Below, in pieces: positions 14,399-19,403 of a stretch of DNA of 19,403 bases. Under the pieces are notes generated by a model. The model made no database searches. It had not been told where the DNA came from and saw only the letters and a list, made by a program, of their open reading frames with translations. Location of the stretch: NCBI GenBank assembly GCA_041686915.1, contig JAWLDB010000031.1, forward strand, positions 1 through 19,403, written 5' to 3'. The position numbers and the translations under genes were made by a program. Every line of letters starts with the position of its first letter. The first letter of the stretch is position 1. Origin of the DNA: JAWLDB01 sp041686915. GTDB lineage: Bacteria; Bacillota; UBA994; UBA5500.

Positions 14399-15346
14399 CT
14401 AGTCTTCGGATTTCTTTAGGGAAAGGCTCAAATCGGCAAGCTTTGCCTGGACTTCCTCCAACGACTTCTTGCCAAGGTTACGAACCTTCATCATATCCTC
14501 TTCCGTCTTCTCTACCAGCTCATGCACCATGTTAATACCTGCCCGCTTCAAGCAGTTGTAAGAACGAACGGAGAGGTCCAGTTCCTCGATAGTCATATCG
14601 AGAACGCGATCCCGCTCATCTTCTTCCTTTACCACCAGAATCTGCTCGTTCTTGGCACGGTCGGTGAGACCAATGAAATCTTCGAGCAGTTCGGACATGG
14701 TTTTGGCAGCGATGCTGATTGCCTCGTCTGGGCCGATGCTACCATCGGTCCACACTTCCAACGTCAACTTATCAAGGTTGGTGTCATCACCGCGACGCGT
14801 CTTGTCTACCTGATAGTTAACTTTACGGATTGGCGTAAAAATCGAGTCAACAGGAATAACGCCGATAGGCTGGTTCGGCTGCTTGTTCCGGTCTGCTGGA
14901 ACATAGCCACGGCCCTGCTCGGCGCTCATCTCCATGAAAAGGCGCGCTCCCTTATCCAGGGTTGCAATAACCAGGTCAGGGTTCAGGATGGTTACATCTG
15001 CATCTGCAATGATATCGGCAGCTGTGACCACCCCTTCGCCCACTTTCTCAATGCGCAGCGTCTTTGTTTCGTCGCTGTCAACGCTAAGCCGAAGGTCCTT
15101 GAGATTGAGGATAATTTCGGTAGTGTCTTCCACCACTCCTGGAATGGTGGAAAACTCATGGAGTACACCTTCTATTTTCACCGAAGTAATGGCTGCACCG
15201 CGCAGAGATGACAACAGTATCCGTCGCAAGGCATTGCCAAGGGTAATTCCATATCCCCTGCGCAATGGTTCCACTACAAAGCGTCCGTATTTCTTGTCCT
15301 CACTAATCTCCGCACATTCAATCTTCGGTTTTTCGATCTCTATCAT
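14399..15346 (-). CDS. rpoA: DNA-directed RNA polymerase subunit alpha
   Basis: 315 aa, full length. The N-terminal dimerisation domain carries EPLRRGYGITLGNALRRILLSSLRG. An acidic linker (VKEEDERD) leads to the C-terminal domain, IEELDLSVRSYNCLKRAGI through VRNLGKKSLEEV, which contacts UP elements and activators. The start is ATG 15346, with AAGGAGGG upstream at a somewhat long 12-nt spacing. It lies between rpsD and rplQ. Confidence 0.99.
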   Translation of the reverse strand: MIEIEKPKIECAEISEDKKYGRFVVEPLRRGYGITLGNALRRILLSSLRGAAITSVKIEGVLHEFSTIPGVVEDTTEIILNLKDLRLSVDSDETKTLRIEKVGEGVVTAADIIADADVTILNPDLVIATLDKGARLFMEMSAEQGRGYVPADRNKQPNQPIGVIPVDSIFTPIRKVNYQVDKTRRGDDTNLDKLTLEVWTDGSIGPDEAISIAAKTMSELLEDFIGLTDRAKNEQILVVKEEDERDRVLDMTIEELDLSVRSYNCLKRAGINMVHELVEKTEEDMMKVRNLGKKSLEEVQAKLADLSLSLKKSED

Positions 15347-15407
15347 TGTTGGCGTAAACCCTCCTTACTTCCCCATCGTCGCTCCGGTTGAATTCTGAGG
15401 GTGCCGA

Positions 15408-16037
15408 CTATCTCGAGTACTTCTCTACGATGAGGTGCTCCTGTACCGGAATATCTATATCCTCGCGGTTCGGTAGTCTGACAACCCGACCAGCTAGATT
15501 GGCGGCGTCAAGGGTTACCCACTCTACAGTCCTTTGCTCAGCCAAGGTCTCCAACAGGTTCTTGAAGTAAGCAATGCCACGGCTGCCCTCGGCAACGGCT
15601 ATCTCATCGTTCTCCTTCACCAGGTACGATGGGATATCAACGCGGCGGCCGTTGACAGTGAAATGGCCATGGTTGACCAATTGGCGCGCCTGGCTGCGAG
15701 ATCCTGCGAAGCCTAGACGGAAGACGACATTGTCCAAACGGGTTTCCAGAATCTGCAACAGCCTCTCGCCGGTAACGCCTTTGGCACGAGCTGCCTGGGC
15801 GAAATAGCGGCGGAATTGGCGCTCTAGAACACCGTAGATGCGGCGAGCTTTCTGCTTTTCACGCAACTGATGACCGTAGTCTGAAAGCTTGCTCCTGCGT
15901 CCTTGGCCATGCTGACCAGGCGCATAGGTGCGCTTGTCAACAGAGCACTTGGGAGAGAAACAACGTGAGCCCTTCAGGAACAATTTGGTTCCTTCGCGGC
16001 GGCACAGACGACATACCGGTCCTGTATAATTAGCCAC
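15408..16037 (-). CDS. rpsD: 30S ribosomal protein S4 (zinc-binding form)
   Basis: 209 aa. It is a primary 16S rRNA binder with an S4 RNA-binding domain (RLDNVVFRLGFAGSRSQARQLV and HGHFTVNGRRVDIPSY). The N-terminus keeps four cysteines, C9, C12, C26 and C31, so this is the zinc-containing form. The start is GTG 16037 with GGAGGTG about 9 nt upstream. The location between rpsK and rpoA is the clostridial and E. coli-like arrangement, unlike Bacillus, where rpsD is detached. S4 often represses its own operon in such layouts. Confidence 0.99.
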   Translation of the reverse strand: MANYTGPVCRLCRREGTKLFLKGSRCFSPKCSVDKRTYAPGQHGQGRRSKLSDYGHQLREKQKARRIYGVLERQFRRYFAQAARAKGVTGERLLQILETRLDNVVFRLGFAGSRSQARQLVNHGHFTVNGRRVDIPSYLVKENDEIAVAEGSRGIAYFKNLLETLAEQRTVEWVTLDAANLAGRVVRLPNREDIDIPVQEHLIVEKYSR

Positions 16038-16061
16038 TTATTCGTACACCTCCAGTCAAGC

Positions 16062-16457
16062 TTATACTCTGCGCCGTTTTGGTGGACGGCATCCGTTATG
16101 AGGCACAGGTGTTACGTCTTTAATCATGCTAACTTCCAAACCGGCTGCCTGCAATGAACGGATAGCAGCTTCGCGGCCGGCCCCGGGCCCTTTAACATGA
16201 ACTTCAACTTCCTTCATGCCCTGGTCCATGGCAGTTTTGGCTGCACTTTCTGCAGCGATACCCGCAGCAAATGGGGTGCTCTTACGGGAACCCTTATAAC
16301 CAGCGTTGCCGGCAGTAGACCATGAAATGGCTGCTCCCGCTTTGTCAGTGATGGTTATAATGGTGTTGTTGAAGGTAGAACGAATATGCGCAATGCCAAA
16401 CTCAACGTTTTTGCGTTCGCGACGTTTCGTTTTAACAGCAGCTTTCCTCTTAGCCAT
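16062..16457 (-). CDS. rpsK: 30S ribosomal protein S11
   Basis: 131 aa, normal length. Conserved blocks include FGIAHIRSTFNNTIITITDKAG, WSTAGNAGYKGSRKSTPFAA and the C-terminal DVTPVPHNGCRPPKRRRV. S11 forms part of the 30S platform near the E site. ATG 16457 has AGGAGGAG upstream, and the gene lies 22 nt after rpsM. Confidence 0.99.
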   Translation of the reverse strand: MAKRKAAVKTKRRERKNVEFGIAHIRSTFNNTIITITDKAGAAISWSTAGNAGYKGSRKSTPFAAGIAAESAAKTAMDQGMKEVEVHVKGPGAGREAAIRSLQAAGLEVSMIKDVTPVPHNGCRPPKRRRV

Positions 16458-16479
16458 TAGCTATAGCTCTCCTCCTTTG

Positions 16480-16848
16480 CTACTTACGACGAACGCCGAC
16501 TGTCTTCGGCTTACCCTTACGGGTCCGTGCGTTGGTCTTGGTACGTTGGCCGCGTACAGGCAGTCCACGGCGATGGCGGAGGCCACGGTAAGAGCCGATT
16601 TCGATCAGTCGCTTGATATGACCACCGATCTCACGCCTCAGGTCACCTTCAACCTGGTATTCCTTGTCGATGACTTCACGAAGACGTGCTATTTCTTCTT
16701 CGGTGAGGTCACGGACTCGGGTGTCCGGATTAACTCCGGTTTTCTGCAAAATCTCTTGGGACCGGCTAAGGCCGATGCCAAAGATATAAGTCAAGGCAAT
16801 CTCAACCCGCTTATCGCGGGGCAAGTCCACGCCAGATATGCGTGCCAT
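16480..16848 (-). CDS. rpsM: 30S ribosomal protein S13
   Basis: 122 aa, normal length. It begins MARISGVDLPRDKRVEIALTYI and contains YRGLRHRRGLPVRGQRTKTNARTRKG, the rRNA- and tRNA-contacting tail. ATG 16848 follows AGGAGGTG with 11 nt spacing. A 168-nt non-coding gap separates it from rpmJ upstream. Confidence 0.99.
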   Translation of the reverse strand: MARISGVDLPRDKRVEIALTYIFGIGLSRSQEILQKTGVNPDTRVRDLTEEEIARLREVIDKEYQVEGDLRREIGGHIKRLIEIGSYRGLRHRRGLPVRGQRTKTNARTRKGKPKTVGVRRK

Positions 16849-17016
16849 GCTTTGCTCTACACCTCCTGATTAGACTGTTTTTTGGACGGCACTGCACTTG
16901 TCCGTTCAGTTTCGACGGTTGCAGTCCTTGTCCTCGGTTTGCGCCCAAAAGAAGACGGCGCCTCTATGCTAACAGGTTGTGCGTCCGGACTGTTTCCAGT
17001 CAGCCGCTGCGGACAC
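16849..17016 (-). other. Untranslated rpmJ-rpsM gap with stem-loops, possible S4-responsive leader
   Basis: This is the longest gap in the ribosomal block. Just after the rpmJ stop, a compound hairpin (16983-17014) has an inner stem GACTG/CAGTC with a GAAA tetraloop and an outer stem GTCCG/CGGAC, with an 8-nt bulge on one side. No T-run follows, so it is not a terminator. In E. coli the S4 repressor site lies at this same point, before rpsM. The sequence resemblance is untested, so the regulatory role is inferred from position. Confidence 0.35.
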
Positions 17017-17130
17017 TTAGCCCTGCTTTTGTTTGTGCTTAGGATTCTCGCAAATCACCATTACACGGCCTTTGCGGCGGATCAGCTTGCATTTTTCGCA
17101 AATGGGTTTGACCGACGGCCTAACCTTCAT
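17017..17130 (-). CDS. rpmJ: 50S ribosomal protein L36 (zinc-binding form)
   Basis: 37 aa, the canonical L36 size. It begins MKVRPSVKPICEKCKLIRRK and keeps the zinc ligands C11, C14, C27 and H32, so it is the C+ form. ATG 17130 follows AAGGAGGT with 9 nt spacing, 21 nt after infA. The infA-rpmJ-rpsM order is standard. Confidence 0.98.
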   Translation of the reverse strand: MKVRPSVKPICEKCKLIRRKGRVMVICENPKHKQKQG

Positions 17131-17151
17131 GTGCTGGTACCTCCTTCATCA

Positions 17152-17370
17152 CTATTTATGCCGGTAGCGAATGCGCCCCCGGGTGAGATCGTACGGGGAA
17201 AGCTCAACAGTGACACTATCACCCGGCAGTATACGGATAAAGTTGATACGGATTTTGCCGGATATATGGGCCATGATCTTGTGGCCATTCTCCAGCTCTA
17301 CGCGAAACATTGCATTCGGTAAAGCCTCAATTACAGTACCCTTAACTTCAATGGTATCCCCTTTTGGCAA
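17152..17370 (-). CDS. infA: Translation initiation factor IF-1
   Basis: 72 aa, exactly the family length. It is an S1-fold protein that occupies the 30S A site during initiation. The block PNAMFRVELENGHKIMAHISGKIR and the tail VELSPYDLTRGRIRYRHK are diagnostic. The start codon is TTG at 17370, supported by AGGAGGT 9 nt upstream, and no in-frame ATG fits the conserved N-terminus. TTG may keep expression modest. A 104-nt gap lies between map and infA with no convincing gene. Confidence 0.98.
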   Translation of the reverse strand: MPKGDTIEVKGTVIEALPNAMFRVELENGHKIMAHISGKIRINFIRILPGDSVTVELSPYDLTRGRIRYRHK

Positions 17371-17474
17371 ACAGGTTCAACCTCCTTTTTGTCTACGGTT
17401 CAAACAAGCATCTGCATGCCTGTCGACAGCGTTACTCAGCAGCTTGTGCAGATTGTTCCAGTTGCTCGTTCGCA

Positions 17475-18221
17475 CTAAAGCTTGGTCAGGATTTCCGGTC
17501 CTCTTTCGGTAAGAGCGACGGTATGCTCAGCATGGGCTGACAGCGTACCATCAGCAGTTACGACCGTCCAATCATCATCCAGGAAACTCACTCCAGGCCC
17601 ACCTGCATTGACCATCGGCTCGATGGCTAAGACCAGTCCCGGGCTAAGCTTAGTGCCTTTACCGGGGGGACCGAAGTTTGGAACCTGCGGGGGCTCGTGT
17701 AGTCTACGACCTATGCCGTGGCCTACCAAGTCCCTGACGACCGAAAAACCTGCAGCTTTGGCATGTTCCTCAACCGCGTGGGAGATATCGGTTAGCCGCC
17801 CACCGGGCTGACATTTGCTGATGCCCTGTTCTAGCGATTCTTCCGTTACCCTGATTAGGCGCTCAGCCAAAGGAGAGACATCCCCAACAGGCAGGGTTAC
17901 AGCAGCGTCTCCGTGATATCCAGATATTTCTGCACCGATGTCAATACTAATAATATCGCCATCTCGCAGGGGTTTCAAACCAGGGATGCCATGCACCACC
18001 TCATGGTTGATAGAGGCACAAATGCTGGCGGGAAACCCGTTATATCCCTTAAAGGACGGCCGTGCCCCACGCTGCAGGATAACTTTCTCAGCTACGAGGT
18101 CCAATTCACCGGTGGTGACGCCAGGGGCGACAGCCTTGGCGACTTCTGCGTGCGCCTCCGCCACAATCCGCCCCGCGTCCCGCATAAGCTTGAGCTCACG
18201 CTCCGTTTTCAGGTTGATCAT
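17475..18221 (-). CDS. map: Methionine aminopeptidase, type I
   Basis: 248 aa, the usual bacterial type I size without an extra N-terminal zinc domain. It removes the initiator methionine from nascent proteins. All five metal ligands are visible: D94 (SIDIG), D105 (YHGDAA), H168 (LVGHGIGR), E201 (AIEPM) and E232 (AEHT). The catalytic histidine H77 is in NHEVVHG. ATG 18221 overlaps the adk TGA by 4 nt, with GGAGG upstream. Confidence 0.98.
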   Translation of the reverse strand: MINLKTERELKLMRDAGRIVAEAHAEVAKAVAPGVTTGELDLVAEKVILQRGARPSFKGYNGFPASICASINHEVVHGIPGLKPLRDGDIISIDIGAEISGYHGDAAVTLPVGDVSPLAERLIRVTEESLEQGISKCQPGGRLTDISHAVEEHAKAAGFSVVRDLVGHGIGRRLHEPPQVPNFGPPGKGTKLSPGLVLAIEPMVNAGGPGVSFLDDDWTVVTADGTLSAHAEHTVALTERGPEILTKL

Positions 18222-18862
18222 TTGCCTGCCTCCAGAAGACCGACAACGTTCGCGAAAACCTGATCAATGCTTTCCGTCCCGTCAACGCTGACTAGCTTGT
18301 GCTGCTGCCTGTAATAGGCAATGAGAGGCTCGGTCTGCTGGAAGTATACCTTCAGCCGGTTCTCTACGGTAGCAACCTGATCGTCAGCGCGCTGATACAG
18401 TTCTGCTCCACAGTCACAGATGCCATCTTTGGCGGGAGGGTTAAACTCTACATGGTAAGTTGCACCACAGGCCTTACAAACGCGTCGTCCAGTCAAACGT
18501 TTGACCAGATCGTCGACGGGTACCTCTATATTCAGCACCTTGTCAATCTGTTGCTCAGCTTGCAGGTTCTGATCGAGAGCCTCTGCCTGCGCCAAAGTCC
18601 TCGGGAAGCCGTCCAGCAGGAAGCCGCTCTGGCAGTCAGGAGCTGATAGGCGTTCGCGGACAATGCCAATTGTGACATCGTCGGGAACAAGCATTCCCTG
18701 ATCCATGAATGACTTGGCCTTCGCGCCAAGTGGCGTGCCTGCTTTCACGGCTGCCCTGAACATATCACCAGTGGAGATATGTGGTATCTGATACTTGGAG
18801 GCTATTTTGACTGCCTGAGTACCCTTACCGGCGCCAGGAGGTCCCATAAGGATTATGTTCAT
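18218..18862 (-). CDS. adk: Adenylate kinase (zinc-type LID)
   Basis: 214 aa. It interconverts ATP + AMP and 2 ADP. The P-loop GPPGAGKGT lies at 7-15, the AMP-binding LLDGFPRTLAQAEAL near 82-96, and the LID domain at about 127-160. Four LID cysteines (C129, C132, C149, C151) suggest a structural zinc, but the second pair is C-x-C instead of the usual C-x2-C, so one residue is missing there. ATG 18862 follows AGGAGGTG by 8 nt. The secY-adk-map-infA order is typical of Firmicutes. Confidence 0.98.
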   Translation of the reverse strand: MNIILMGPPGAGKGTQAVKIASKYQIPHISTGDMFRAAVKAGTPLGAKAKSFMDQGMLVPDDVTIGIVRERLSAPDCQSGFLLDGFPRTLAQAEALDQNLQAEQQIDKVLNIEVPVDDLVKRLTGRRVCKACGATYHVEFNPPAKDGICDCGAELYQRADDQVATVENRLKVYFQQTEPLIAYYRQQHKLVSVDGTESIDQVFANVVGLLEAGK

Positions 18863-18884
18863 TCCTGAGCCACCTCCTAGGTTA

Positions 18885-19403
18885 TTATTTCATGAAGCCG
18901 CCATAATGGCGAACTACCATCTGAGCCTCGATCTGTTTCATCGTCTCCAGGGCAACACCGACAACGATCAGCAGTGCATTACCGCCGATTCCGATATTGA
19001 ACTTGACTGCACCAGACAATGCTACGGGCAGTAAGACGATGGCAGCGAGAAACAGAGCGCCCACCAGAATGAGGCGGTTGACAACCTTGTACAAGTAGTC
19101 GGTAGTGGGTTTGCCTGGACGAAGCCCAGGGATGAACCCGCCGTACTTCTTCAGATTGTCTGAGATGTCCCGCGGATTGAACTGCAGGAACGTGTAGAAA
19201 TACGCGAATGCGATGATAAATGCGACATACAGGATAATGTGCAAAGTAGAGCCGAAGGCGAACCAACCTGCAATCGTCTTGGCAACCGGATGGTTGATGA
19301 ACTGGGTAACCATCTGCGGGAACATGAGTAGCGACGATGCGAAGATTACAGGGATTACACCTGCCTGGTTAACACGTAATGGGATATGAGTGGACTGGCC
19401 ACC
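18885..19403 (-). CDS. secY: Preprotein translocase subunit SecY, C-terminal part (5' end beyond window)
   Basis: 172 codons of the C-terminal part are present, and the frame stays open to the window edge at 19403. The segment contains STHIPLRVNQAGVIPVIFASS, a classic SecY cytoplasmic loop, then PRDISDNLKKYGGFIPGLRPG and the last transmembrane helices, ending ALETMKQIEAQMVVRHYGGFMK. SecY forms the Sec protein-export channel in the membrane. The gene ends with two adjacent TAA codons, 22 nt before adk. Confidence 0.98.
   Translation of the reverse strand, partial: GGQSTHIPLRVNQAGVIPVIFASSLLMFPQMVTQFINHPVAKTIAGWFAFGSTLHIILYVAFIIAFAYFYTFLQFNPRDISDNLKKYGGFIPGLRPGKPTTDYLYKVVNRLILVGALFLAAIVLLPVALSGAVKFNIGIGGNALLIVVGVALETMKQIEAQMVVRHYGGFMK

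Noticed and set aside
14522..15211. Long open frame (229 codons) on the plus strand opposite rpoA
   Set aside because: It is fully antisense to an unmistakable rpoA, its product resembles no family I know, and it has no ribosome-binding site of note.
16306..16869. Open frame of 187 codons on the plus strand across rpsK and rpsM
   Set aside because: It is antisense to two definite ribosomal protein genes, so it is a shadow frame.
17380..17475. Tiny 32-codon minus-strand frame starting with a GTG that overlaps the map stop, in the map-infA gap
   Set aside because: Many Firmicutes carry a small KOW-domain gene at this point, but this frame lacks any KOW motif and has no ribosome-binding site. 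I treat the gap as non-coding.

Overview
The window looks like a chromosomal segment of an anaerobic, spore-forming low-GC-type Firmicute of the Clostridia, perhaps Peptococcaceae-like, with base composition near 50% GC by eye. Three things point that way: rpsD lies inside the rpsM-rpsK-rpsD-rpoA-rplQ block (in Bacillus it is elsewhere), a cwlD-type sporulation amidase follows rpsI, and a complete oxidative ornithine-degradation cluster is present. The rank below class is inference. Every gene I accept is on the minus strand, so transcription runs from high to low coordinates. I see no tRNA, rRNA, insertion sequence, CRISPR array or sign of recent transfer, and no stretch over 300 bases lacks a gene.

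Right part (19403 to 10743): the end of the S10/spc/alpha ribosomal superoperon. In transcription order it holds secY (C-terminal part only), adk, map, infA, rpmJ, rpsM, rpsK, rpsD, rpoA, rplQ, then the ECF transporter module ecfA1-ecfA2-ecfT, then truA. Genes are tightly packed with several ATGA stop/start overlaps. The only sizeable internal gaps are 168 nt between rpmJ and rpsM, which contains stem-loops, and 104 nt between map and infA.

Middle (10768 to 8863): a very good sigma-A-type promoter (TTGACA, 17 nt, TAAAAT) lies over the end of truA and should start a separate rplM-rpsI transcript with a structured leader of about 130 nt. A strong intrinsic terminator follows rpsI. Next comes cwlD, followed by a second intrinsic terminator hairpin.

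Left part (8864 to 1): an eight-gene accessory operon, ord-ortA-ortB-oraS-oraE-(GlmL/MutL-like ATPase)-orr-(LigB-like protein, cut by the window edge). Together the gene products turn L-ornithine into D-ornithine (Orr), then 2,4-diaminopentanoate (OraSE, adenosylcobalamin and PLP), then 2-amino-4-oxopentanoate (Ord), then acetyl-CoA plus D-alanine (OrtAB). The ATPase is probably the reactivating chaperone for the B12 mutase. A textbook sigma-54 (-24/-12) promoter stands just upstream of ord, with inverted repeats upstream that could be activator sites. The most interesting points are this sigma-54 control of the ornithine pathway next to housekeeping ribosomal genes, the dedicated reactivase, and an uncharacterised LigB/Memo-like gene as the last member in view.
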